Part shown: in pieces, positions 42,291 to 51,132 of the stretch | Layout: every line of letters begins with the position of its first letter | Position numbering within the stretch: the first letter of the stretch is position 1 | Assembly (NCBI GenBank): GCA_018368345.1 | Contig: JAGZEK010000001.1 | Span: 124,001-188,000, forward strand | Direction: 5' to 3' | Origin: Collinsella sp. | Lineage (GTDB): Bacteria > Actinomycetota > Coriobacteriia > Coriobacteriales > Coriobacteriaceae | Length of the DNA stretch: 64,000 nucleotides | Notes under the pieces: model-generated | Seen by the model: the letters and a program-made list of their open reading frames with translations, nothing else | Database searches by the model: none | Told to the model about the DNA's origin: nothing | Made by a program: the position numbers and the translations under genes

Positions 42291-43505
42291 CTAGCAGGTC
42301 GGGTACTCGCCCTCCCAGACGATGCGACGGTACTGATCCGGATCGGTATCTCCCTCGGTGGAGAAGCAGAGCACGGAGCTCGTCTTGTCCAGGCCGATGA
42401 GCTCCTTGAGCTCGGCGTACTCGGGATCGAGCATGAGGGTCTCGACCAGACCGGTGGTCACAGCGCCGGACTCGCCGGAGATGACGCGCGGGTCGCCCTT
42501 CTCGGGAGCGCCCAGGGTGCGCATGCCGCGAGCGGTGACCCAGTCGGGGCAGGAGACGAAGGCGGTGGTGTGGTTGCGCAGGATATCCCAGCCCAGAATG
42601 TTGGGCTCGCCGCAGCACAGACCGGCCATGATGGAAGGCATGTCGCCGTCCACGATACGCGGATCGCCATCGCCGGCGGCAGCGCCCTTGTACAGGCAGG
42701 CAGCAGGCGCGCACTCAACCACGACGAAGGTGGGCGGGTTATCGGGATACAGGTTGGTGAAGTAGCCCACCACGGCGCCGGCGAGCGAACCCACGCCAGC
42801 CTGGACAAAGACGTGCGTCGGGCGGTTGATGGCCATCTCGCGCAGCTGCTCGGCAGCCTCGGAAGCCATGGTGCCGTAGCCCTCCATAATCCAGGACGGG
42901 ATCTTCTCGTAGCCCTCCCAGGCGGTATCCTGAACGATGACGCCGCGCTCGCAGGCGTCGGCCTCGGCGGCGGCCATGCGCACGCACTCGTCGTAGTTGA
43001 CCTCTTCGATGGTCACCGTGGCGCCCTCGGCGGCGATGTTATCAAAGCGGGGCTTGGTGGAACCCTTGGGCATGTGCACGACGGCCTTCTGGCCCAGCTT
43101 GTTGGCAGCCCATGCCACGCCGCGGCCATGGTTGCCGTCGGTGGCAGTAAAGAAGGTGGCCTGGCCAAAGTCCTTGGCAAGCTGATCGGAGGTCAGGTAA
43201 TCGAAGGTGCACTCGGCAACGTCCTTGCCGGTCTCGTCGGCAATGTAGTTGGCCATGGCAAACGAACCGCCCAGGACCTTAAAGGCGTTGAGGCCAAAGC
43301 GATAGCTCTCGTCCTTAACGCACAGGTTGGAAAGGCCCAGGCGCGCAGCCTGACCATCCAGGCGGGCAAGCGGAGTGACGGTGTACTGGGGGAACGACTG
43401 GTGGAAGGCGCGGGCCTTCTTCACGTGGTCGAGGCTCATGATTCCCAAGTGCTTGTCATCGCTCTTGGGCATCGTGTTGCCCGCCCACTGGATCTTATCG
43501 GCCAT
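42291..43505 (-). CDS. ygeX: 2,3-diaminopropionate ammonia-lyase
   Basis: 404 residues. GLNAFKVLGGSFA holds the PLP lysine, FFTATDGNHGRGVAWAA the substrate loop, VFVQAGVGSLAGAVVGYF the phosphate-binding glycines and SGESGAVTTGL the C-terminal part. It cleaves 2,3-diaminopropionate to pyruvate and ammonia. It is the first gene of the ygeX-ygeY-ygeW set and is divergent from the regulator at 43783. Confidence 0.92.
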   Translation of the reverse strand: MADKIQWAGNTMPKSDDKHLGIMSLDHVKKARAFHQSFPQYTVTPLARLDGQAARLGLSNLCVKDESYRFGLNAFKVLGGSFAMANYIADETGKDVAECTFDYLTSDQLAKDFGQATFFTATDGNHGRGVAWAANKLGQKAVVHMPKGSTKPRFDNIAAEGATVTIEEVNYDECVRMAAAEADACERGVIVQDTAWEGYEKIPSWIMEGYGTMASEAAEQLREMAINRPTHVFVQAGVGSLAGAVVGYFTNLYPDNPPTFVVVECAPAACLYKGAAAGDGDPRIVDGDMPSIMAGLCCGEPNILGWDILRNHTTAFVSCPDWVTARGMRTLGAPEKGDPRVISGESGAVTTGLVETLMLDPEYAELKELIGLDKTSSVLCFSTEGDTDPDQYRRIVWEGEYPTC

Positions 43506-43782
43506 ACGGTGAACTCCTTAAGTCCTCTCTTGCCGGCCCCCGCATACGCGTTTCAGCCCATTCCCATTCATGCGACTGAACTTTTATGTGGATGCCAAAC
43601 AAAAAGTTTGTTAGCACTGTTCTATCACACTTTTTTATTGGTAAACCTAACAAATTGTTTGTTGCCGTAATCGGTACCTTTTCGCCGCCGAACGGTCACA
43701 TAACGCAGCGATGCTTTCGTTATTTGCGAACAAGTGTGGTTTATGGCAAAGTGTGCCCAAACTAATTTTTAGGAAGGCACCC
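43506..43782. promoter_or_regulatory. Divergent control region with two matched operators
   Basis: AACAAAAAGTTTGTT (43598-43612) and AACAAATTGTTTGTT (43649-43663) are perfect 6-3-6 palindromes of the form AACAAANNNTTTGTT. Their centres are 51 bp apart, about five helical turns, so they face the same side of DNA. They lie between ygeX and the YheO-type regulator, the natural ligand for that regulator. Confidence 0.8.
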
Positions 43783-44436
43783 ATGACCCCCGCACAGATT
43801 GAGTTTTATAAGCGCCTTACACACGGCCTGGCGCTCCAATTTGGCCCCAACTGCGAAGTCGTCGTCCACGATCTGGAGACCGAGGACGTGGACCACTCCA
43901 TCGTGGTGATCGAAAACGGCCACGTCAGCGGGCGCAAACTGGGTGACGGCCCCAGCCATATTGTGCTTGAATCCATGCACGAGGGCACCGCCGACGTGCA
44001 CGACCGCGAGCCGTACCTCACCAAAACCGCCGATGGCAAGCTGCTCAAGTCCTCGACCATCTTTATCCGCAACGATGAGGGCAAGCCCGTCGGCATTTTG
44101 GGCATCAACTTTGACATTACGCTTATGAAGGCTTTTGAGCGTTCGCTCGACGCCTTTACCGGCACCGGCGGCACGGGCTACACCGAGCCCGAGCCCATTA
44201 CCAAGAACATCGGCGACCTGCTCGAGGACCTGCTGCACGAGTGCGAACAGTTTGTGGGCAAGCCCGCGGCACTCATGACCAAAGACGAGCGCATTCGTGC
44301 CATCGGCTACCTCGACCGTCGCGGCGCCTTCCTCATTTCCAAGTCGAGCGAGCGCGCCTGCGAGTTCTTTGGCATCTCCAAGTACAGCTTCTATAGCTAC
44401 CTCAATGAGGCCAAGGCGGCAACAAGCGACAAGTAG
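43783..44436 (+). CDS. YheO-type PAS/HTH transcriptional regulator
   Basis: 217 residues from ATG 43783 (AGGAAGG 6 nt upstream). The N-terminal half (FGPNCEVVVHDLETEDVDHS then IFIRNDEGKPVGILGINFDI) is the YheO/PAS_6 ligand-sensing domain. The C-terminal part (KDERIRAIGYLDRRGAFLIS, FFGISKYSFYSYLNEAK) is HTH_22. These proteins sense small metabolites and control adjacent catabolic genes. It is divergent from ygeX and probably binds the twin palindromes in between. The effector is unknown; a purine ureide or diaminopropionate is a guess. Confidence 0.85.
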   Translation: MTPAQIEFYKRLTHGLALQFGPNCEVVVHDLETEDVDHSIVVIENGHVSGRKLGDGPSHIVLESMHEGTADVHDREPYLTKTADGKLLKSSTIFIRNDEGKPVGILGINFDITLMKAFERSLDAFTGTGGTGYTEPEPITKNIGDLLEDLLHECEQFVGKPAALMTKDERIRAIGYLDRRGAFLISKSSERACEFFGISKYSFYSYLNEAKAATSDK

Positions 44437-44559
44437 GCACTCGCCTGGATTGCCCCTCCCCTTTTGGGCGCGAGTTCTGGAAAGCACAAATCCAAGACCG
44501 AGCCGCTTGGGAAGTTCCATATAATCGATGTCATTAGTATTTCGAAAGGGTGGAACAGA

Positions 44560-45546
44560 ATGGCGTTGAGCAAGGCATCATGCACCGGTCGCGGATTGAT
44601 TCCGGCAATTGGTGGACATGTGCACCGCATGTTCGATGAGGGTGAAGACGACCTGTTTTCGCTGAGCCTTGACGACGTGATGGATGATCGCCCGTGGACC
44701 GCCGACGAACTCATGGGCGGTGGGGCTCGCCCGTCAAGCCCCAATTCCGCACTTGCGCCTAAGCCCGCATCTGCGCCGACTCCTGCGCAGCCGCCTGTTT
44801 CGACGCCCGCGTCTACGCCCGCACCCATTTCGGCGCCCACGCCCACTCCCCGCCCCGCAAGCGACCCGTCCGAGACGGCGGCATTTCTCGCTGCAGCGAC
44901 GCAGGGCAAATCGGCCGACAGCACCGTTATGTACAGCGCCCAGCAGTTGCCTGTTCCTGCGGCACGCAAGCCTCCGGTCACAAGGCTCGATGAGCCCGTT
45001 GCCCATCAGGTTGCCTACGATTCCTGGGCTGCAGCCGATCTGGATGAGACCTCTACCGGCATGCCGGCGCTCGACGTTCCAGTTAACCCGCTTTTTGCCG
45101 CCAACACGAGCGCCGCGGGCTATGAGGGCGGTGCGGCATATTCCGATTATTCCGATGGCTATGCTGACGCCGGTCGCATCGAGACCGAGGATTATGGCAC
45201 CACATCGAGCGATTATCTCAACGATCCGTACGCCACCACGCCTGCACCGGAATATGACCCGGAGGCCGCGTCCGCACCGGCGTATACCAAAAGCACGGGC
45301 GAAGAGCGCTTCGCCGATTATTACGCCGAGGAAAAGGCGCTGCGTTTTTCGGAATTTCCGCAGGCAGTCAAGGTTGCCTTTATCGCCATTGTCATTGCCC
45401 TGCTCGGTGTCATTGCGTTTGAGGGATTCCGGCTGTTCTCCGGCCCCACCCAAGCGGAGTCGGAGACCCAGCAAAAAGAGGACGATAACGAGTATCTGGA
45501 CATCAACACCCTCAAGGGCGACCCCAACGACGGGGACGACGAGTAG
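44560..45546 (+). CDS. Hypothetical protein with Pro/Ala-rich region and one C-terminal membrane helix
   Basis: 328 residues from ATG 44560 (AAAGGGTGG upstream; a later in-frame ATG at 44629 lacks a good site). Residues 1-45 are acidic with DDLFSLSLDDVMDD. Residues 50-110 are P/A/S/T-rich repeats (APTPAQ, TPASTPAP). The middle is disordered with many Tyr and Ser. A single helix (VKVAFIAIVIALLGVIAFEGF) near residue 280 precedes a short acidic tail. No family was recognised. A tail-anchored or cell-envelope role is possible. Confidence 0.7.
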   Translation: MALSKASCTGRGLIPAIGGHVHRMFDEGEDDLFSLSLDDVMDDRPWTADELMGGGARPSSPNSALAPKPASAPTPAQPPVSTPASTPAPISAPTPTPRPASDPSETAAFLAAATQGKSADSTVMYSAQQLPVPAARKPPVTRLDEPVAHQVAYDSWAAADLDETSTGMPALDVPVNPLFAANTSAAGYEGGAAYSDYSDGYADAGRIETEDYGTTSSDYLNDPYATTPAPEYDPEAASAPAYTKSTGEERFADYYAEEKALRFSEFPQAVKVAFIAIVIALLGVIAFEGFRLFSGPTQAESETQQKEDDNEYLDINTLKGDPNDGDDE

Positions 45547-45911
45547 CGAGGGCTAAAGGCGGCCGCAGGATCCCGCATCCAGCACCGGCTTCTAAGTGCT
45601 GTTTTGTCATCCAGCTACACTTTTCCGAATAATTTGCCTATCGAATTTGACACTTTTCCGAAGTTATAAGGTGCCTATTTCGACACTTTTCCGAATGAAA
45701 GCCGAATAATCACTTGGGAAACCAACGCCATCCGCGCGTCATTTCGCGGATGGCGCTTGATTTCTGTCCGTACACGTTGATAGACTCCATCGTGTCTGCA
45801 AGGAGCGGGCGCGTTTTATCCAGAGTCGGGGTAGAGAGTTGGCTCCACGATCCCGACGCCAACCGGCCAAAAGGCACGGTGGCCCTGCCAACATCGATGA
45901 AAGGAGTCCGT
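45547..45911. other. Gap with three 33-bp-spaced iterons and a hairpin
   Basis: It contains the iterons at 45617-45695, a hairpin CGCCATCCGCG/CGCGGATGGCG (45729-45758) followed by CTTGATTTC, and a leader up to a strong ribosome site AAAGGAG. No ORF in 45547-45911 looks real. Confidence 0.55.
45617..45695 (+). repeat. Three ACACTTTTCCGAA direct repeats, 33-bp period
   Basis: The 13-mer ACACTTTTCCGAA occurs identically at 45617-45629, 45650-45662 and 45683-45695. The 20-bp spacers are not alike. The even spacing (about three helical turns) looks like a regulator binding array. It resembles iterons upstream of AAA/DUF4143 ATPases, but no ATPase gene is next to it. Confidence 0.85.
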
Positions 45912-46664
45912 ATGGACAATTTCTCTGTGCGCGGTGAGCGCAACTTCCACAACCTGACAGCCAAGCCAAAACGAATGCATCTTCTGGACAAGCCGAACTG
46001 CTACGCCTCGGCCATGGTCAAGAGCAGGCTCTCCCACCAGATGCGCTTTACGGCGCAGGTGCTCGAGGAAGAACTCTGCGCCGCCGGCAATCCGCACGTA
46101 CTGCAGATCAAGCTGCTTGGAGACGATTCGCGCGAGCCGTCTAGCTGGAAGCTCTTCGCCGACGGCGCGTGCGTCGCAAGCGGCTCGGGTGACTTTGCCC
46201 GCAAGTGTTTCTGCGAGGGCACCGAGGTGTTCCTGGACCTGTGCCGCAACGCCGTACGCACAGCCGAGCTGCGTCAGTGGAGTCAGAGGGAGTACGAGCT
46301 GCTAAGTGCGGCTCGCGGGATTGCGGGGGGGTGTAGGAACAGAAGCCTCATGACGGTGGCCTCAGCTGGAATGACGTATCGCTCGATAAATGATCTCAAA
46401 AACGTAGCCGATGCGCCGCACTTCACCTCAAAGGCATTGAGCAATCGGGCGGCGTCCGGCATTTCTTTGATATCCCCAATTGATTGTTCCGAGAAAGTCT
46501 CTTCATGCCCTCACAATCGCCCTTACGAGAAACTTGGACGAGACAGGCGTCCATATGCCGTCTCTAAACTAACGAGCCGTTCGCGGAAAGAACATCTGGC
46601 TAGCATGGGCCAAAGATATACTGGTATCGCTGCAACAATTATGGAAGATCGGCACCACCAATGA
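45912..46664 (+). CDS. Hypothetical protein, doubtful C-terminal part
   Basis: The frame from ATG 45912 has an excellent ribosome site (AAAGGAG 8 nt upstream). The first 140 residues look like a real protein with several Cys (KPNCYASAMVKSRL, EEELCAAGNPHVLQIKLLG, CFCEGTEVFLDLCRNAVR). The last 110 residues look unlike it. The change follows a run of seven G at 46325-46331, a typical frameshift site. The opposite strand below about 46490 reads as a protein-like remnant (GDIKEMPDAARLLNAFEVKC). The last codon overlaps the start of the next gene (ATGA). No family recognised. Confidence 0.5.
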   Translation: MDNFSVRGERNFHNLTAKPKRMHLLDKPNCYASAMVKSRLSHQMRFTAQVLEEELCAAGNPHVLQIKLLGDDSREPSSWKLFADGACVASGSGDFARKCFCEGTEVFLDLCRNAVRTAELRQWSQREYELLSAARGIAGGCRNRSLMTVASAGMTYRSINDLKNVADAPHFTSKALSNRAASGISLISPIDCSEKVSSCPHNRPYEKLGRDRRPYAVSKLTSRSRKEHLASMGQRYTGIAATIMEDRHHQ

Positions 46665-48475
46665 CCTCCTTGAAATTCTCCAGGCGCTTCGCGCTTAGCC
46701 TGCTCGCCTCGCTGTCCGCCACCGTAGCGCTTGCTTTGCCCTCAACCGCCCTAGCCGCGTCGGACCCGAACCCGCCCAGCATCTCCAACGTGACGATATC
46801 CGCGACGACAGTCACGGCCGGCTCCACGCTGCATGTCGGCTATAGCGTCGATGACCCTGACGGGGTACGGTCCGTCACGCCCATAGTCGAAGTCGTTGTC
46901 GAAAACGATACCGGAGACCATGGAATCAGTTCCCGTCTCGCCTTCTCGTCGACCGGCAACACGACCGCGGGCTTCGATATCTCCACCTCCCCGAGCGACC
47001 GGCCCTGCAGGTACCGGATCATCGGCCTCGGCGTGACCGATAGTCTTGGATGGGTTACCGATGTCTACGACACGACGTATGCCGAGGAGAAGGGGCTCGA
47101 CTGTCCGACCTTCACCACCGACCCCCTCGAGTATGAGGTGACCGAGGGACCCGAGGACCAAAACCCGCCGACCGTGTCCTCCGTGTCGCTCTCGAGCAGG
47201 GAGGTCGCAACCGGTGCCGACTTCCACATCTCTTGGACCGTCTCCGATGCCGACGGCGTTCGCTCCGTTTCCCCCATACTGCGGCAGGGCTGGGAGAATT
47301 CGGACGACGGCTGCTCTGTTTCGTCAGCCTATTATCACGGAGGCTCGTCTATCGACGGGTTTGACCTCACATTCGACAGCAATAGGATCGGAAGGCACAG
47401 GCTGATCGGCCTTTCGGTCACCGATGGCCTAGGGTTCGAGACCGATGTGTACGAGAGTTCCTACGCCAGGGCCAACGGCATTTCGGGCGCGATTTTCTCG
47501 GTTGGCGACCCGAGCGAGCTGTGCTTCGAGGTGACCGGCAGCGCGATCGACCGGAACCCGCCCACGGTCTCGAACGTTTCCATCTCCGCGAAGAGGGTCC
47601 CCGTCGGCGGGATCCTCCGTATCTATTGCAATGTAGGCGACGCGGACGGCGTAAAGTCTGTCTCCCCGATCCTCGGCGACCCCGGCTATGTCGAGGACCC
47701 GAACTCTTTAAAGACCCGCAAAACGTTGAGCTGCAGCTACGATGCGGCAAGGGGCTATATCGAAATCGAGTTCCCCACGTCGCTCTCGATGGGCTCGTTT
47801 GAAATCCAAGCCCTCGCGGTCCTCGACAAGACGGGCCACGAGACCTTCGTCTACAGCTCCGCCTACGCCGAGCGTAACGGCAAGACCGGCGTTCAGACCT
47901 TTGATGTCGACGACGCGGGGGACGTCACCTTCGACGTGACCGCTCCGCTGTATGCCGCCACCAAGGGCGACGGGCAGGCGTATGCAAAGGACGGCGAGGC
48001 CAGTCTGACCTTCCGCTTCAGCGGTCCTCTCGATGAGTTCACGCGTCTCCTCGTGGACGGAACTGAGGTCTCCGCCGAGAACTACACCGCAACCAGGGGC
48101 AGCACGATTATCGAGCTCAGGCCGTCCTACCTGGACACGCTCGCCGGCGGCGGACACACCGTCACGGCCGTCTGGAAGGACGGGACGGCGACCGATGCGT
48201 CCTTCACCGTGGAGGGGAAGGCCCAAGGGGAGCAGGCGGGCGGAAAGACCGACGTAGATTCACCCGGCGACAACAAAAGTGATCCTGCCACTCCTGAAAA
48301 GGACGCCGACGAGGCGGCTACAAAAAAGTCGGGACGCACGACAGCCGATGAACCAAAGCTCGCTGCAACCGGCGACTCCACTTGGATGGCCAGCATCGCA
48401 TTGGCCATGGCGGCCACGGCCTGCTTCACGGCAGCGAGAAGGCTTGAGCCCAAGCAGCATAGGCACGAACAGTAG
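46661..48475 (+). CDS. Secreted three-repeat surface protein with LAATG sorting motif
   Basis: 604 residues. A signal peptide (RRFALSLLASLSATVALALP then STALAAS) is followed by three homologous Ig-like repeats at about 37-165, 167-297 and 299-430. Each begins NPPxxxxVxISxxxVxxG and contains DxDGVxSVxPIL and a Tyr-Ala-(E/R)-x-(K/N)-G end. A fourth different beta domain (RFSGPLDEFTRLLVDGTEVS) comes next, then a hydrophilic linker. The tail LAATGDSTWMASIALAMAA with a membrane helix and RRLEPKQ is a sortase signal of the LAXTG type used by class E sortases. No sortase is nearby. The ribosome site is weak. Confidence 0.8.
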   Translation: MTSLKFSRRFALSLLASLSATVALALPSTALAASDPNPPSISNVTISATTVTAGSTLHVGYSVDDPDGVRSVTPIVEVVVENDTGDHGISSRLAFSSTGNTTAGFDISTSPSDRPCRYRIIGLGVTDSLGWVTDVYDTTYAEEKGLDCPTFTTDPLEYEVTEGPEDQNPPTVSSVSLSSREVATGADFHISWTVSDADGVRSVSPILRQGWENSDDGCSVSSAYYHGGSSIDGFDLTFDSNRIGRHRLIGLSVTDGLGFETDVYESSYARANGISGAIFSVGDPSELCFEVTGSAIDRNPPTVSNVSISAKRVPVGGILRIYCNVGDADGVKSVSPILGDPGYVEDPNSLKTRKTLSCSYDAARGYIEIEFPTSLSMGSFEIQALAVLDKTGHETFVYSSAYAERNGKTGVQTFDVDDAGDVTFDVTAPLYAATKGDGQAYAKDGEASLTFRFSGPLDEFTRLLVDGTEVSAENYTATRGSTIIELRPSYLDTLAGGGHTVTAVWKDGTATDASFTVEGKAQGEQAGGKTDVDSPGDNKSDPATPEKDADEAATKKSGRTTADEPKLAATGDSTWMASIALAMAATACFTAARRLEPKQHRHEQ

Positions 48476-48657
48476 CTCAAAGCGAACTCAACTGGGAAGG
48501 GCAGATGGATAACCGTCCTTCTCTTATAATCAACCCAATCCGCTGAAATGCAATCAGTTAACGAGTTTCGCCAGACGCTCGGCCTCTACCCCGCTCTAGC
48601 AAGCCACCAGGCGATGAGATAATGCCCACGACTATCAACGTAAGCAAGGAGCGCGCT

Positions 48658-49893
48658 ATGGCAGACAACGAGACCAAACCCTCGGCGAACGACGGCCGAG
48701 AGGAGCTCGTGGCAAAACAGCTCGCATCGACCAAAATCCACCTCGCGCTCACTCAGAAGCGGGTGGACGTCTCCGGCGCCATCAAGCTACCGCTCGAGCG
48801 AATTCCCCAACTCGGCGTGGCGTTCGCCTCGCTCCCCTCGATGTTTCGCACCGTCACCAACACGGTGAGCGTGCCCACGCTGCTCCAGGCGACTGACAAA
48901 TATGGTAACCCGCTCGATCCGTCGAAACTCAACTCGTTCAAGGACGGCAGCGGTCTCACAGGGGGCTACCGCGACGCCGCCAAGGGCCTTGGGCAGGCGC
49001 GCTTCCACGTAGTCGAGGGCGACATCGCCACGAGCGTCACGCAGGTGCCTTACGATCCAACATCGCTATTCATGGCAGCCGCAATCGCGCAGATAAACCA
49101 AAAGCTCGACTCCATCCAGGAGTCCGTCGACGATATGTTCGAGTACATGCGTCAGCGCGACAAGGCCAACATGCGTGGCAACCTCAAGACGCTCGCAGAC
49201 ATCCTCAACGGTTACGGCCTCAACTACGGCAACGCCACCTACATGGCAAACGCCCATATGAAGGTGCTCGACATCAAGCAGTCGTCCGCGCAGGACATGG
49301 AACTCTTCCGCTCGCAGGCACAGACGGATCTGAAAAAGAAAGGGTTCATCGAGGTGCGAGACGGCTTGGGCAGACGCCTCGACAAGGTGCTCGACTACCT
49401 CAAAGACTGCCAGCTCGCCACCTACATCCACGCGTTCTCGCTGTTCCTCGAACCCATGCTCGCCCAGAACTTCGAGCCCGCAAAGCTCGCGGACGCCACT
49501 GCGAAGATCGAGGCTGATTCGATCGCGTACCGCGAGCTCTACACCGACTGCTACAACGCACTCGAAGCGGGGGCTGTCGACACCGTCGATGCGGCACTGC
49601 TGGGCGGTATCGCGTCCGCGGGCAAATTGCTCGGTCACGCCATCGCAAAGGCCCCCGTGGGCGACCATACACTCATCGACGAGGCGCTCGAAGGCGCAGG
49701 AGAGAGCATCGGAAAGTTCAACGACAAGCAATCCGAGAAACTCCTCGAAAAGCTCCATCAGGCAAAGACGCCCGACGTCACGCCGTTCAAGCAGAGCGTA
49801 AAGGAGATCGACATCCTCTACAACCGTCCCACGCAGATTGCCGTGGACGCCGAGAACGTCTACATCTTACCTGCCAAGCAGCAGGAAGAGTAG
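48658..49893 (+). CDS. Hypothetical coiled-coil protein
   Basis: 411 residues from ATG 48658 (AAGGAG 8 nt upstream). No signal peptide. The region LFMAAAIAQINQKLDSIQES with DDMFEYMRQRDKANMRGNL is a strong helix, and VRDGLGRRLDKVLDYLKDC continues it. The N-terminal part has VPTLLQATDKYGNPLDPSKL, the C-terminal part AKAPVGDHTLIDEALEGAGE. It looks like a long helical cytosolic protein found in several Gram-positive groups; no function is known to me. Confidence 0.7.
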   Translation: MADNETKPSANDGREELVAKQLASTKIHLALTQKRVDVSGAIKLPLERIPQLGVAFASLPSMFRTVTNTVSVPTLLQATDKYGNPLDPSKLNSFKDGSGLTGGYRDAAKGLGQARFHVVEGDIATSVTQVPYDPTSLFMAAAIAQINQKLDSIQESVDDMFEYMRQRDKANMRGNLKTLADILNGYGLNYGNATYMANAHMKVLDIKQSSAQDMELFRSQAQTDLKKKGFIEVRDGLGRRLDKVLDYLKDCQLATYIHAFSLFLEPMLAQNFEPAKLADATAKIEADSIAYRELYTDCYNALEAGAVDTVDAALLGGIASAGKLLGHAIAKAPVGDHTLIDEALEGAGESIGKFNDKQSEKLLEKLHQAKTPDVTPFKQSVKEIDILYNRPTQIAVDAENVYILPAKQQEE

Positions 49894-49934
49894 CGATGCG
49901 CGACAGGCACGCGCCATGCAGACAGCTAACGCCC

Positions 49935-50669
49935 CTACCTCCCCTCCGCCTTCAGCTTCAGCAGCAGGTCGCCCAGCTCGGGGCACTTGTTGGAAAGGCG
50001 CGTCTGGGCTCGCTCGCCCATCCCCCACCGCTGGCGGACTTCCCGGGCGCGCGGGCTCACGCGGTATTCCCCGTCCATCACCTGCTTGAGCAACTTGGCG
50101 GTCACGCGCGCATCGGCGAGGGCGCTGTGGGTATGGCCCGTCGACTCATCAAAATCGATGCCAAACCACGTTGCAGCGTCACTCAACGAGACACACCCGT
50201 GGCTGCCCACGTCCATGATCGAGGTATAAAACGCCTGCAGGTCGGCCCAGTCCGCAGGAAAGGCAGCAAGATCGATACGTTTTGCCAGGCACTCGGTCAT
50301 AAGCTGCCTGCGGTCCGCCCCGCTCCAGCAGACCACCTGGGCGGAGTAGCGGCCGATCCAATCGCTGAGCCTTTTGATCACCACATAGAGAGGATCGGCG
50401 GTGGCGGTATCCACGGCCGATATCCCCGTGAGCTCGCGGACGGGATACGCAACGCCTTCGGCATATTCCGTCTGCACAAATTGCGAGAACTCGCCCATCA
50501 CGTTGCCGCGGTTATCGAGCTTGACGGCGCCGACCTCGATAATCTCGTTGCGCAGCCCGCGGCGCTGGCGCTGCTTTGGCACCGGCGCAAACTCAAAGTC
50601 GAGCACAATCTGGCGCGCAAAGTTCGTCGTATCGATAGCCGAGATACCCGGCGTCTTTTTGTCTGGCAC
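49935..50669 (-). CDS. DnaQ-like 3'-5' exonuclease (DEDDh)
   Basis: 244 residues. VLDFEFAP supplies the first Asp-Glu pair and IIEVGAVKLD the following strand. Motif II is at VVCWSGADRRQL and motif III HTHSALADARVTAKLL gives the His and Asp. This fold belongs to the KapD/ERI-1 type. It probably trims single-stranded RNA or DNA. It is alone on its transcript. Confidence 0.82.
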   Translation of the reverse strand: MPDKKTPGISAIDTTNFARQIVLDFEFAPVPKQRQRRGLRNEIIEVGAVKLDNRGNVMGEFSQFVQTEYAEGVAYPVRELTGISAVDTATADPLYVVIKRLSDWIGRYSAQVVCWSGADRRQLMTECLAKRIDLAAFPADWADLQAFYTSIMDVGSHGCVSLSDAATWFGIDFDESTGHTHSALADARVTAKLLKQVMDGEYRVSPRAREVRQRWGMGERAQTRLSNKCPELGDLLLKLKAEGR

Positions 50670-51132
50670 GGTCAGGGCCCTTCTCCGTCAACTGCCGCTC
50701 GTTACATAGGCGGCTACATTGCCGTAAGGATAGGCGCCCGTGCGGACACAAAAGCACGGCGGTGTCATATGCGCCGGGCCCGCTCCGCACGGACAAGCCC
50801 AGGAGAGTCGCTCGCTTTATTCAAATGCCTGTGGATAGGATTTAGGCCCGGTGACTTGAATCAGCGGTCATCCCGGGCCTATCAGAGCTCGTAAAGCTCT
50901 TAATTGCTTTGGTCTCGCCCTTCATAGCGTTTGTCGGGCTTTCCGAGGCACTCAAGCAGCGTTCGAAGCATAACACGCACTGCCATTAAGGCATTGACCC
51001 CTTGACCAAGCAACGGCGCTGCCCAGCTTACCCAACTTGGGCTGCCGTCGATTTTATTTTACCCACGGGCGTCAGGTTTAACAAATGGATTTTCGATAAT
51101 GGAGCCCCAGCACCCCGCACCCCGCAAAACCG
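50670..51132. other. Gap between exonuclease and AAA/DUF4143 gene
   Basis: It has a perfect 9-bp inverted repeat TAGGCCCGG/CCGGGCCTA (50843-50851, 50873-50881). On the plus strand a CGGC-GC-TGCCCA...TGGGC-TGCCG hairpin near 51011-51050 is followed by TCGATTTTATTTT, like a terminator although no plus-strand gene precedes it. No coding sequence was recognised. Confidence 0.4.
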
